Origin: Ruminococcus sp. Zagget11
GTDB lineage: Bacteria > Bacillota > Clostridia > Oscillospirales > Ruminococcaceae
Reading direction: 5' to 3'
Assembly (NCBI GenBank): GCA_001941135.1
Contig: MSHL01000024.1
Coordinates: forward strand, 1 to 64,000
Length of the DNA stretch: 64,000 bases
Shown here: in pieces, positions 45,019 through 54,073 of the stretch
Position numbering within the stretch: position 1 is the stretch's first letter
How the letters are laid out: every line of letters begins with the position of its first letter
Translations under genes and position numbers: made by a program
The notes under the pieces: generated by a model
The model's database searches: none
Told to the model about the DNA's origin: nothing
What the model saw: the letters and a program-made list of their open reading frames with translations, nothing else

Positions 45019-45571
45019 CGATGGGATTACGCCCCATTTCACATACAGAAGCTATATGCTCGCCGTCAGTTAAGGTTATAAAACCGCAGCTGTCGGCGAT
45101 TTCTTTATCTGCAAGGACAATACGATTGTTATTCATGCACAGCTCCGCTTTTTTCATTCCGTATGCAAGTCCCGTACCGATTGCTTTCACATAGGATTCC
45201 TTCAGCGTCCACAGTGCGGCAGCGCCCTTTGGAATACTGCCGCAGGTATTTACGGCGGATATCTCCCTTTCCGTAAAGCAGCGCTTCATAACCCTTTCAC
45301 CGATATTTCTTCCGACAGCTTCAATATCGCAGCCACATTCCGTATCGGAAATATAACAGACCGCCATATCAAAGCAGTGTGAGTAGCTGAAGTGGATATT
45401 CGGATATCGGGGAATAAACGGTTTTCCGTACCTGCCTGTGGAAATACAGCTTTCGGATATACAAATACCATACTCCTTTTTTATGCCCTCGGTAAGAAGT
45501 GACACAGCGCAGCGATGCAGTCCGTGATAATCACCGTGCAGGGAATTATCGACAGGGGAAATATAAAGCAT
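44972..45571 (-). CDS. 4'-phosphopantetheinyl transferase, Sfp type
   Basis: 199 residues, Sfp/Gsp size. Motifs: GKPFIPRYPNIHFSYSH near 50-66, the Mg-binding GCDIEAVGR near 82, and WTLKESYVKAIGTGL near 122. It moves phosphopantetheine from CoA to carrier-protein serines. No polyketide or non-ribosomal peptide genes are in this window, so the client could be fatty-acid ACP or lie elsewhere. The ATG at 45571 is seven bases behind GAGG; a GTG at 45577 overlaps that site. Confidence 0.88.
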   Translation of the reverse strand: MLYISPVDNSLHGDYHGLHRCAVSLLTEGIKKEYGICISESCISTGRYGKPFIPRYPNIHFSYSHCFDMAVCYISDTECGCDIEAVGRNIGERVMKRCFTEREISAVNTCGSIPKGAAALWTLKESYVKAIGTGLAYGMKKAELCMNNNRIVLADKEIADSCGFITLTDGEHIASVCEMGRNPIVTFSSWDQILFPFSP

Positions 45572-45638
45572 TATCACACCTCAATAAAGCAAAAGGGTGC
45601 AGTCAATGCACACTTTTGCAATAAATAACGATATCAGA

Positions 45639-46145
45639 TCAAAAAACAACCTTAGCAAGCTGTATACCAACACCGGCATTACCCTGCATCTTAACAGTGC
45701 CCTCGTTCAGAGCGGCAGCAATGTCCTTCTTGCCGGTAACAACAGCGTAGAATGCATCTGCATCAGCATCCATGTCTATATCGGCATCCTTGTAATCAAA
45801 GCCTTCAACAACAGCATATCCGTTTGCAACGAGGACATAAAGAATACCCTCAACGCTTCCGGTAAGTGTTATCTGAGCTGCGATTCTCAAATCTGCGGGT
45901 GCCTTTGCCTTAGCAACGGATGCTCTGAACTTTGTAACGATTTCCTCAAAATCAAGCTCCTTGGAAGCAGCAGCAGTCTTCTTAGCAGCAGCAGTTCCTG
46001 TTGATGTAGTTGTCTTCTTGATTCCTGTGGACGTCTTAGTGGTTTTTTTTGCAGGAGCAGCAGCCACCTCAGCAGCTTCTACCTTAGTCTCCTTTACCTC
46101 TGCAGCTTCAACGGCAGCATCAGCAGTCTTCTTAGTTCTAGGCAT
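45639..46145 (-). CDS. SCP2-like domain with a Lys/Ala/Thr-rich N-terminal tail
   Basis: 168 residues. Residues 1-70 are low-complexity and basic/alanine-rich (KETKVEAAEVAAAPAKKTT, then KKTTTSTGTAAAKKTAAA), resembling histone-H1-like bacterial tails. Residues 75-168 read like a compact SCP2 lipid-binding domain, ending DAFYAVVTGKKDIAAALNEGTVKMQGNAG, the family's characteristic end. SCP2 domains hold a lipid or acyl group; the basic tail could bind nucleic acid or other polyanions. I infer fold only, not function. GGAGG precedes the ATG, and a perfect promoter suggests high expression. Confidence 0.7.
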   Translation of the reverse strand: MPRTKKTADAAVEAAEVKETKVEAAEVAAAPAKKTTKTSTGIKKTTTSTGTAAAKKTAAASKELDFEEIVTKFRASVAKAKAPADLRIAAQITLTGSVEGILYVLVANGYAVVEGFDYKDADIDMDADADAFYAVVTGKKDIAAALNEGTVKMQGNAGVGIQLAKVVF

Positions 46146-46218
46146 TGTAGATTCCTCCTAAACAATTTTAAAAATTAACCTTTTACTTGCTTGTCATATA
46201 AATAATACCACTAAATAT

Positions 46219-46247
46219 ATTATAATTATTTTGTGCAGTTATGTCAA
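46219..46247 (-). promoter_or_regulatory. Strong promoter of the SCP2-like gene
   Basis: Minus strand: TTGACA (46247-46242) and TATAAT (46224-46219), spacer 17, about 75 bases before the start. Both hexamers are perfect. Confidence 0.83.
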
Positions 46248-46370
46248 TAGTTTTTGAAATATTCATGGCTTTGCACAAATTAAATTAAATTATTTTTAGA
46301 ACCGCATTACAATTTCCACTAAAAAAACCCAAAAAAATTATTCAAAAAGGGGATTTCAGGGGGATTTGAG

Positions 46371-46985
46371 CTATCCCTCATCTTTAGAAGCATACGTTTG
46401 CTCATCAAGTGTAAGTCCATAGCCGGGTAAAAAATGATTAATGAAATATTCGACTTCAGGCAAATTCATTTCTCTTATTGCTTCAAGTGATGATTTTTCG
46501 GCGCTTTCAAAATCAGTATTGCCTGTTCTGCGCTCTTCGATACATTTGATAAGTGCGGAAATTTTATCTGCGGCTTTTACCAAAATCCACAGCTGGGCAT
46601 CATCCTCACGGGAATAATCACCAAGCGACAGATAGGGCGATATTTCCGACTTCATCTCATCGGGAAGCATGGAAATAAGATTTTCCTTTGCATTGTTCTC
46701 AACCTGCTTGTAGGAATTTCGTATTTCATCATTGAAATATTTTACCGGTGTCGGCATATCTCCCGTAAGAATTTCCGTTGCATCGTGAAAAATACCCATA
46801 ACAGCACAGCGTTCCGCATTTAAATTTCCGCCGAAATAGGTATTTTTAATTACAGCAAGTCCATGCGCGATTATTGCCGTTTCCAATGAATGCTCGGATA
46901 TATTTTCATTACGGGTGTTTCGCATAAGTCCCCATCTGTTTATAAGCTTCATTCGTGAAATTATCGCGTAAAACTGGTTATTCAT
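46371..46985 (-). CDS. HD-domain 5'-deoxynucleotidase, YfbR-like
   Basis: 204 residues. N-terminal FYAIISRMKLINRWGLMRNTRNENISEHSLETAIIAH is the YfbR lead-in, with the first metal His in SEH; HD in GIFHDATEILTGDMPTPVKYF near 79 gives the central metal pair, and WILVKAADKISALIKCIEER supplies the last Asp. It removes phosphate from deoxynucleoside 5'-monophosphates. The ATG at 46985 has GGAGG upstream; an earlier in-frame start at 47015 lies before it without a site. It follows mntP on the same strand. Confidence 0.9.
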   Translation of the reverse strand: MNNQFYAIISRMKLINRWGLMRNTRNENISEHSLETAIIAHGLAVIKNTYFGGNLNAERCAVMGIFHDATEILTGDMPTPVKYFNDEIRNSYKQVENNAKENLISMLPDEMKSEISPYLSLGDYSREDDAQLWILVKAADKISALIKCIEERRTGNTDFESAEKSSLEAIREMNLPEVEYFINHFLPGYGLTLDEQTYASKDEG

Positions 46986-47046
46986 ATTCTTATTCCTCCA
47001 TGAGTTCTCTCTCATGGTTATATTTTATCATATAGTTAGAAATAAG

Positions 47047-47610
47047 TCAATCGAAAAAAAACAAATGCTCAATCAGCGTTTTTACACCGATTAATATAAG
47101 TATTATACCTCCCGCAAGCTCTGCGCCGGATTTGTATTTTGTGCCGAATACCGAACCGATTTTCACGCCGACTGCGGAGATGACAAATGTACAGACCCCT
47201 ATAAAAAGAACTGCCGCGCCGATATTTACATCAAGAAAAGCATAGGTTATTCCCACAGCAAGGGCATCTATACTTGTTGCTATGGCAAGCATAAGCATTG
47301 ATTTTGCGGAAAATGACGGATCAGTTGTTTCATCATCCTTTGACAGACCCTCTTTAACCATATTGAAGCCGATTACTGCCAAAAGGATAAAGGCAATCCA
47401 GTGGTCGAATGAGGTTATCATGTTTTTAAAATTTACACCCAAAAGCCAGCCTATAAGGGGCATAACAGCCTGAAATACCCCAAACCACGCGCCGCAGATC
47501 AACGAGTATTTTGCCTTGTATTGCGGTGTGGCAAGCCCCTTACAGACGGAAACCGCAAAGGCATCCATAGAAAGTCCCACAGCCGTCAAAAACAGTGTGA
47601 TAAAATCCAT
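47047..47610 (-). CDS. mntP: Manganese efflux pump MntP
   Basis: 187 residues with six membrane segments. Family marks: LTAVGLSMDAFAVSVCKGL near 6-24 and the repeat SMLMLAIATSIDALAVGITYAF near 108-130, each carrying the intramembrane Asp thought to carry Mn2+, and a C-terminal GGIILILIGVKTLIEH. It exports Mn2+. The ATG at 47610 sits nine bases behind AAGGATGG. A structured leader (47732-47848) of the Mn-sensing type precedes it, consistent with the pump being switched on by metal. Confidence 0.93.
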   Translation of the reverse strand: MDFITLFLTAVGLSMDAFAVSVCKGLATPQYKAKYSLICGAWFGVFQAVMPLIGWLLGVNFKNMITSFDHWIAFILLAVIGFNMVKEGLSKDDETTDPSFSAKSMLMLAIATSIDALAVGITYAFLDVNIGAAVLFIGVCTFVISAVGVKIGSVFGTKYKSGAELAGGIILILIGVKTLIEHLFFFD

Positions 47611-47684
47611 AACCAATTACCATCCTTAATTAGCCCCTTTGCTCATAGGGCAGTTATTTGTCCATTTAGAGTATATGTGGTCAA

Positions 47685-47731
47685 GCATTAAAATAGACTC
47701 ATGTACAGCATATAAAGCCATACATGAGTCT
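47685..47731 (-). terminator. Terminator of the mntP leader (expression platform)
   Basis: On the minus strand AGACTCATGTA (47731-47721) pairs with TACATGAGTCT (47705-47695), an 11-base perfect stem, followed by ATTTTAA. It lies between the aptamer-like region and mntP, as expected for a riboswitch that controls read-through. Confidence 0.7.
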
Positions 47732-47848
47732 CATCATCGGGTATTTAAAACCCTAAGGTAAGCCGTGCCGAGCAGCGCCCATTTGCACTGTATGGCAGAT
47801 ATGTCGATTTGCCGCAATTACTTGCCGATTACTCCCTCATGGATATTA
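47732..47848 (-). promoter_or_regulatory. Candidate yybP-ykoY (Mn2+) riboswitch of mntP
   Basis: The minus-strand leader starts about eight bases after a promoter and has a GGGAGTA element near 47836-47830, a multi-helix region, a GC-rich CGCTGC/GGCACGG part near 47785-47765, and a downstream terminator. This architecture, and mntP as the gene controlled, match yybP-ykoY Mn2+ riboswitches. I cannot confirm the aptamer's conserved loops by eye, so the class is inferred. Confidence 0.68.
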
Positions 47849-47855
47849 ATTTATA

Positions 47856-47884
47856 ATGATACCACATATTTTGATTATTGTCAA
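47856..47884 (-). promoter_or_regulatory. Promoter of the mntP leader
   Basis: Minus strand: TTGACA (47884-47879) and TATCAT (47861-47856), spacer 17. Confidence 0.75.
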
Positions 47885-47925
47885 GAAAAATTTTTCCGAT
47901 TGATACATTATCCGAGAGTATTGTA

Positions 47926-49925
47926 TTATCCGATTTCGGACGCCTCTGTCAGGGTAATTCCGTTTTCACCGAGGGGTATTTCATGGTCAAGTCCCACAAA
48001 TTTTCCGTCAGCCTGCCAAAGCACCTCCTTGACAAATTCGTACTTTTCCTCGTCCCATGTTGTAAAATCGTCCAGAACCAAACCGCCTGTGTCACCCGAA
48101 TTGGAGTTAAAGCACCAAAATGTATGGTTAATTCTGTTTTCGGAAATAAACTGCCGCAGATAGGTCATCCACTTTAAATTGGGCTGTGTCATAATCCGCC
48201 CCATTCTCCGATAAGCAGGGGAGCAATGTCGTTTTCCTGTATGTAAAACCAGTTATCATGCCATACATCCTCGTAAAGGGATTCATAGGTGTAATCGCCG
48301 TCAAACCATGATTGCGCATATACCGTAGGACCGTAATCGTGGGGCGAATACACCAGCTTGTTCTGATATTTTCCTAAATCTACGGGATTATCCGCCACAC
48401 CTCTTAAATTACCTCCCCACCAAGTGTAATAGTAATCAAAGGGGTTTTGTGAGGAAAAGTCGCCGTTTACGTCCGTATCTGTGGGATATATTTCTATTCC
48501 CTCAACAACTATTAAAACATTGGGATTTTCACCGAGTACGGCAGCTGCCGCCTTTTCGGCAATGTATTTCCAGTTATCGCTGTCTGTGGAATCGTCCCAC
48601 TTAGCGCGAGGGGATTCGTTTGCTTTTCCGTGGGGTTCATTTTTAAGGTCATAGGCTATAATAGTATCGTCCTGCGAATAACGTGCCGCTATCCATGAGA
48701 GGGCGGCAAGATAATCCTCCTCGGTAATATCACCATTATACCACATATTGTAATTATGTCCCGATGCGTCCGTTTCGGCACTGTGAATATCTATCATTAT
48801 CTTAATGCCGTTTGCGCGGCACTGTCCTATAACATAATCGAATATTTTCAGACTGTTAAGCCCGACTAAATAATAGTTGGTTGCTTGGTTGAAATTTGCG
48901 GTGGGGTAGCTGCCCTCCGACCATTCAAGGATCAGCTCCGCGGATATAGGTACACGAAGCAGATTAAAGCCTCTGTCTGCAATTGAAGATATTGATGTGT
49001 TAAGGCCACAGCTCCACAGACCGTCAAAGGTGTTCGTTCCGGTGTTATATCCGAACCAGTTAATTCCCGTAAGCCAAACCTCGTTACCGTCGTCATCATA
49101 GATTTTGCTGCCGTCGGTGTGCAGCCAGTCATCTGTAGTCGCTTCGGGAACGTCCTTTGCGGGAGTGTAGCTTACACCACTGTAATATGTATTTCCGCTT
49201 GAAGCTGATGCTGAAATAGATTGTCCCGAAACAGTTGCCTCAAAGCTGTCGTTTATATCCGCATTTTTCAGGATAATACCGAATGAAACGCTTTCACCGT
49301 CCGCTATCACAGAGTTATATTCCTCGGGAACAACGGTAATAATGCCGTTCTCCAGTGAAAGTGAGCAGTTCCAGTGCTGATCAACGGAAATACCGCTGCC
49401 TACCGTTATTTCGGCAGTCCATGAGCCGACCGATGTTCCCGAACAGCTTACTATACCGTTAAACTGGGCATAGCTGCTGCTGCCGTCGTTCCAGCTGTTT
49501 TCGGCTTTGAATGTTATGGATATTCCCTCGGTAATATCAGGCGTTGTATCGGCAGTTACATCATTATTGCTTTCCGTTTTCGCTGAAGAAGCTGTTACGT
49601 CAGAGGCTTCTGTTTCTTTTGCCGATACCAATGTTTCCGTGGAATTAGTTACAGCGATCACCTCCACTGTGGTTTGTGCCGCCGCTCCGCCTTGCGAATA
49701 AGGGTCGTAATCGTCCGCAAAGGGGTCATATGAAGCACCGAAAAAATCACTTTCCTCTGTCTGCACATCATCGGTATTATCTTCCTCATCAACAGATGAA
49801 TATGCAGTTGAATCGGCTGTGGTAACGGCAGACTGATCTGTATCGCCGCCACATCCGACCAGCAGCGAAGCCGTCATTGCTGCACAGATTATAAGGGATA
49901 AAGATTTTCTTTTTATTTTATTCAT
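47926..49925 (-). pseudogene. GH5 cellulase lipoprotein with CBM2-like module, frameshifted near the C-terminus
   Basis: The 5' frame (49925-48189) gives 578 residues: lipoprotein signal with lipobox LLVGC near 20-24, an acidic Thr/Ser linker, a CBM2-like beta module near 130-240, then a GH5 barrel with proton-donor Glu430 in LKNEPHG and nucleophile Glu574 in LIGEWGG. It stops at once after GEWGGL. A second frame (48204-47926) continues with PNLKWM and [19 protein letters not shown], the normal GH5 end. One missing T at GGATTATG (near 48198-48191) would rejoin them as GGFMTQ. GGAGG precedes the ATG. Confidence 0.85.
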
Positions 49926-49962
49926 ATTATGTCCTCCAATTAAAATTGTAACTATTATTACA

Positions 49963-49991
49963 AGTATACCATGTTAGTTTACCGATTTCAA
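49963..49991 (-). promoter_or_regulatory. Promoter of the GH5 gene
   Basis: Minus strand: TTGAAA (49991-49986) and TATACT (49968-49963), spacer 17, 40 bases before the ATG. Confidence 0.65.
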
Positions 49992-50008
49992 GTGATTTTC
50001 ACATTTTT

Positions 50009-50042
50009 GCAAAGTAAACGGCGAAGCTTTTTTGCTCCGCCG
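50009..50042 (-). terminator. Terminator of the ABC transporter operon
   Basis: CGGCGGAGC (50042-50034) pairs with GCTTCGCCG (50027-50019) around a six-base loop on the minus strand, then TTTACTTT. It lies eight bases after the permease stop. Confidence 0.7.
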
Positions 50043-50049
50043 CATTTTG

Positions 50050-53000
50050 TTATTCTATTGCTTTCATAGAAACCACCATATCGATTTTCTTCAGCTTAAA
50101 ATGGAGAATTACATTCACTATCACCGAGAATAGAATCATCAGCGCCGCCGCCAATACAAAGACATAGGCGGGAATTTCAGGCGAGAACATTACAGCATCG
50201 ACCTCCGATGTGCGTATAACAAAGCCCTCAAGGAAGATCCCCAGTATCAGTCCCGCCACAATTCCGATAAAGGTTGAAATAATGCTCTCTCGGTAAATAT
50301 ATGCATCGGTTTCATGGTCATAAAATCCAAGCACCTTTATGGTGGCAAGCTCTCTTTCTCTCTCATTCACGGTTATATTGGCAAGATTGAGAAGTATAAC
50401 AAATGAAAGTGCCGCCGCAAATGCAACCACCACTATTACGATTAAATCCATACTGCTTACAAGATTTCTAAAGCTTTCCGCGCCGTCATAAAGGAATGTA
50501 ACGGACAGAATACCGTCATAAAGGAGCATTTCCCTTGAAAAGTCCTCCCGTACATCCTTTTCGGGAGTGCCGCCGGTATTTATCAGAATAACATTCTCAT
50601 CTGCTGCACCGAACATTTCCTCGTAAACGTCCATTGTGATATAGCAATAGTTGTAGGTATAGTTTTCGCAAATATCTGTTATGGTCAGCGGACGGTCACT
50701 GCCCTCAATATAGAGAGTATCGCCGATATCAGCGTCCAAAAGCCTTGACAGCTTCTCGTTAATAACACAGCCGTCATCAAGTATAATAGGTTCATCGGTG
50801 GTACGCTCTCTCAAAACGATATAGTCGTTTAATTCATCTAAAGAGGACGGAACAAAGACATATGCCTCAAAGGAGGTGCTTTCGGAGGTGATTTCCTTGG
50901 ACTCCTGCACAGCAAAGGTATAGCCCTCCACAAGCTCGGAATTATCAAGATAGTCCAGATATTCCGCTATTTCCTCCTCATCGGCTGTGTCGTTGGGGAT
51001 GGCTATTGCGTCATATATAAATATCTCATCATACTGCAAATCCGCAATGCAGGATATGGAGTATTTAAGTCCAATACCTGCCACCATAAGGGCACAGCTT
51101 CCCGCAACTCCTACAACCGTAACAAAAAATCTTGTTTTGTACCGCAAAAGATTTCTGAATGTAACCTTTGATGTGAAATTGAGCCTGTTCCATATAAAGT
51201 GAATTTTTTCAAGGAAAATTCTTCTGCCGTCCTTCGGTGGCTTTGGTCGTATAAGCTGTGCGGGAACGATGTTCAATGACTTGCTTGCGGTATATACCGT
51301 TGCAACTCCCGTGCAAAGTATCGAAACGACAATGCAGGCAAGCGCAAACGCAGGCCGGAACGGTGTTTCAAATATGGGATAGTTGTACATGGTACAGTAA
51401 GCAATGTATATTATGTTGGGAAGCAGCTTAAATCCCAATGCAGTGCCTATAACTCCTCCTATTACGCTTGCGGAAACAGCGTAAAGCACATATTGCATAA
51501 TTATGGCGGATGAGCTGTAGCCCAGTGCTTTGAGAACACCTGTTTCCGTGCGCTGTTCCTCAACCATTCTCGACATAGTTGTGGCACACATAAGCGCGGC
51601 AATTATTATAAAGAAAACAGGGAATACCTTTGCAATGGCGTCAACACGTTCAGCGTCCTCACCGTATGTAAGACAGCCGGGATTAAATTCATCTCTGTTC
51701 CATACATACCACTTAGCCTCGTCGGCAGCATCCTCCAATTCCTTTTCCGCATCGCTTATTTCCTGCTCAGCATCCGCAATTTCGGATTTCCCATTTTCGA
51801 TTTCTTCGGCAGCCTCGTCCAAGGTCTTTTTAGCGGATGCAAGCTGTGATTCCGCTTCGCCTATCTGCTGCAGAGTTTCATTAAACTGATCCTGAATCGA
51901 ATCAACCGTCTGAATTTGCGTATCGGCAGTTGACATAGCCTGTGCCGCCGCGGCGTGTACAGTTTCATTTACCTGAGTTATAGCTGCCTTGGCAGTAGCC
52001 TTGCCTACAGGGTCTTTATCGGGATTGGTAATGATGTACACCGCAAGGTAATCGGCAATTTGAATGTCTAATCCGTACTTGTCATAAATTGTCTGAATTT
52101 CCTGTATATCCTCAAGTGTTGAATCAAACAGCTGCCGCTGGTACATCATATCATACTTTTCAATATAACCGTCAAGTATGTTACAGGTGGACAACAGCTC
52201 CGCAGACGCGGTTGAACCGTCATCAAGCTGTACAAGGGAGCTTTCATATTCGGCAACGGCATCCTCATATTGCTGTCGGGCATCTGCAACCTCCGCAGCA
52301 TTGGCTGTATATTCATCATACCCGTCTTGATATTCCTTTTCGGCATCCTCAAGCTCAGCCTTTGCGTCTTCGATTTCGGCTTTTACATCCTCTATTTCCT
52401 GTTTTGCATCGGCAAAGGCATCTGTTTTGCGAATTTCAAGCCGTTCATCAGCCAGTGCTTCAAGCTTATCCTCCTCATCCGCAACAATCTGATTGTATTC
52501 ATCGGAAAATGGCTCTGCATCGGCAGCGCCGTTTACTTTAAGGTAAATATCCGTATAAACGTCTAAGCTGAAATCCTCGTCAGGTATGTAAAAAAAGGCA
52601 CTAAGCGTACCGCTGCCCACAGTTGTGGATCCGCGTTCAAAGGAAACATACATAGGGGATTTACACAGACCGACTACTGTGTATTCGGTGACAGTAAGCG
52701 TATCGGATATATCGTCATCTGTTGCTGATACAAAAGTGACGGTGTCACCAACGCTGTAGCTGAGAGGTGATTTGGCATCGGCATCTGCAAGACATTCGCC
52801 GCTGTTTTGAGGAAGTCTGCCCTCGGTAAGATAGGGAATATTCAGTGATATATCCTCGCTGTATGAAATAAGCTTAACAGGAATATTGCCGTTTTCATCG
52901 TCCACATAAACATCGGCGCTGTATCCCGCATCACCTGTTTCAAAATTCCCGCACTCCAAAACAGCGTTAAAATCATCCTCCGTAAGACCCAAAGTAGACT

Positions 53001-53187
53001 TAACCTGAATATCAGCCAGCTGCTGCATTTCATAATACTTCCAAGCCGAATTTTTCATATAGCCGCAGGAGGATTTCACTCCGACAAAAAAGCAGCAGCC
53101 TATGGCGATTATAGACATGACGGCTATAAATCTTCCCGGTGACTTTTTAATGCCCCTCAGGGTATTCAGTGCAATTTTACTTTTCAT
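50050..53187 (-). CDS. Large FtsX-like ABC transporter permease with extracellular coiled coil
   Basis: 1045 residues. A first membrane segment at about 20-40, then an extracellular MacB-type periplasmic-core-like domain and a long coiled coil at about 260-510 (KQEIEDVKAEIEDAKAELEDAEKEY and similar), then three segments near 520-660, a second extracellular domain, and three last segments near 920-1035. The FtsX-type couplings MSRMVEEQRTETGVLKALGYS and NERERELATIKVLGFYDHE are intact. Family members export peptides or relay signals mechanically. The ATG at 53187 has GGAG upstream. It is transcribed after the ATPase, 26 bases on. Confidence 0.9.
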   Translation of the reverse strand: MKSKIALNTLRGIKKSPGRFIAVMSIIAIGCCFFVGVKSSCGYMKNSAWKYYEMQQLADIQVKSTLGLTEDDFNAVLECGNFETGDAGYSADVYVDDENGNIPVKLISYSEDISLNIPYLTEGRLPQNSGECLADADAKSPLSYSVGDTVTFVSATDDDISDTLTVTEYTVVGLCKSPMYVSFERGSTTVGSGTLSAFFYIPDEDFSLDVYTDIYLKVNGAADAEPFSDEYNQIVADEEDKLEALADERLEIRKTDAFADAKQEIEDVKAEIEDAKAELEDAEKEYQDGYDEYTANAAEVADARQQYEDAVAEYESSLVQLDDGSTASAELLSTCNILDGYIEKYDMMYQRQLFDSTLEDIQEIQTIYDKYGLDIQIADYLAVYIITNPDKDPVGKATAKAAITQVNETVHAAAAQAMSTADTQIQTVDSIQDQFNETLQQIGEAESQLASAKKTLDEAAEEIENGKSEIADAEQEISDAEKELEDAADEAKWYVWNRDEFNPGCLTYGEDAERVDAIAKVFPVFFIIIAALMCATTMSRMVEEQRTETGVLKALGYSSSAIIMQYVLYAVSASVIGGVIGTALGFKLLPNIIYIAYCTMYNYPIFETPFRPAFALACIVVSILCTGVATVYTASKSLNIVPAQLIRPKPPKDGRRIFLEKIHFIWNRLNFTSKVTFRNLLRYKTRFFVTVVGVAGSCALMVAGIGLKYSISCIADLQYDEIFIYDAIAIPNDTADEEEIAEYLDYLDNSELVEGYTFAVQESKEITSESTSFEAYVFVPSSLDELNDYIVLRERTTDEPIILDDGCVINEKLSRLLDADIGDTLYIEGSDRPLTITDICENYTYNYCYITMDVYEEMFGAADENVILINTGGTPEKDVREDFSREMLLYDGILSVTFLYDGAESFRNLVSSMDLIVIVVVAFAAALSFVILLNLANITVNERERELATIKVLGFYDHETDAYIYRESIISTFIGIVAGLILGIFLEGFVIRTSEVDAVMFSPEIPAYVFVLAAALMILFSVIVNVILHFKLKKIDMVVSMKAIE

Positions 53188-53213
53188 ATAAACATATCTC
53201 CTTGCCGGGCTTT

Positions 53214-53915
53214 TTACCATTCAATTTGTTCCACAGGCATAGGTGTCGGATTAAGCGAGATTTTCGCAACCTTACTGTTTTTTATCTTAATAACTCTGTC
53301 AGCCATAGGCATAATAGCCGAGTTGTGGGTAATTACGATTACAGTCATACCCTTTTCGCGGCAGGTGGTCTGCAAAAGCTTAAGTATATTTTTTCCCGTG
53401 TTATAGTCAAGAGCGCCGGTTAGCTCATCACAGAGGAGAAGCTTGGGCGACTTGGCAAGTGCCCTTGCAATGGAAACTCTCTGCTGTTCGCCTCCCGAAA
53501 GCTGGGCGGGGAAATTGTTCATTCTGTCCTCAAGTCCCACTTGAATAAGCGTTTCCTTGGCATCGCACGGATCTTTGGCAATTTGTGAAGCAAGCTCCAC
53601 ATTTTCGAGAGCGGTAAGATTTTGTACAAGGTTGTAAAACTGAAATACAAAGCCGATATCGTATCTGCGGTATTTTGTAAGAGCCTTTCTGTCAAGAGCG
53701 GCTATATTTACTCCGTCAACATTAATTTCACCCTCATCGCAGGTGTCCATTCCGCCTAAAAGGTTAAGTACAGTGGTTTTGCCCGCACCGCTTGCGCCGG
53801 TTATAACAACAAATTCACCCTTTTCAATATCAAATGAAACACCGTCTGATGCGGTAATTGTAACCTCACCCATTTTATAGCGCTTATATACATCCTTCAC
53901 AGAAACATAGCTCAT
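53214..53915 (-). CDS. ABC transporter ATP-binding protein, MacB/LolD type
   Basis: 233 residues. Walker [17 protein letters not shown] near 40, Q-loop [22 protein letters not shown], signature [17 protein letters not shown] near 138, Walker [13 protein letters not shown], with H-loop VIVITHN. It drives the large FtsX-like permease. The ATG at 53915 has AAGGAG upstream; a longer in-frame start at 53984 has none. The two genes form one operon with a terminator after the permease. Confidence 0.93.
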   Translation of the reverse strand: MSYVSVKDVYKRYKMGEVTITASDGVSFDIEKGEFVVITGASGAGKTTVLNLLGGMDTCDEGEINVDGVNIAALDRKALTKYRRYDIGFVFQFYNLVQNLTALENVELASQIAKDPCDAKETLIQVGLEDRMNNFPAQLSGGEQQRVSIARALAKSPKLLLCDELTGALDYNTGKNILKLLQTTCREKGMTVIVITHNSAIMPMADRVIKIKNSKVAKISLNPTPMPVEQIEW

Positions 53916-54013
53916 ATTATTACTCCTTTGCCGCAAAAGTAACCTAATTACAGATAATATAATTATATCACAGATTATGAACAAAAATATATAGACATAT
54001 TTAACAAAGGTTA

Positions 54014-54050
54014 TATAAAAAACAGCCGCTGAATTGTAAAACAGCGGCTG
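54014..54050 (-). terminator. Terminator of ychF
   Basis: On the minus strand AGCCGCTG and CAGCGGCT (54049-54042 and 54031-54024) pair, followed by six T. It sits 24 bases after the ychF stop. Confidence 0.85.
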
Positions 54051-54073
54051 CTTTTCACCTGATTATCACAAAT

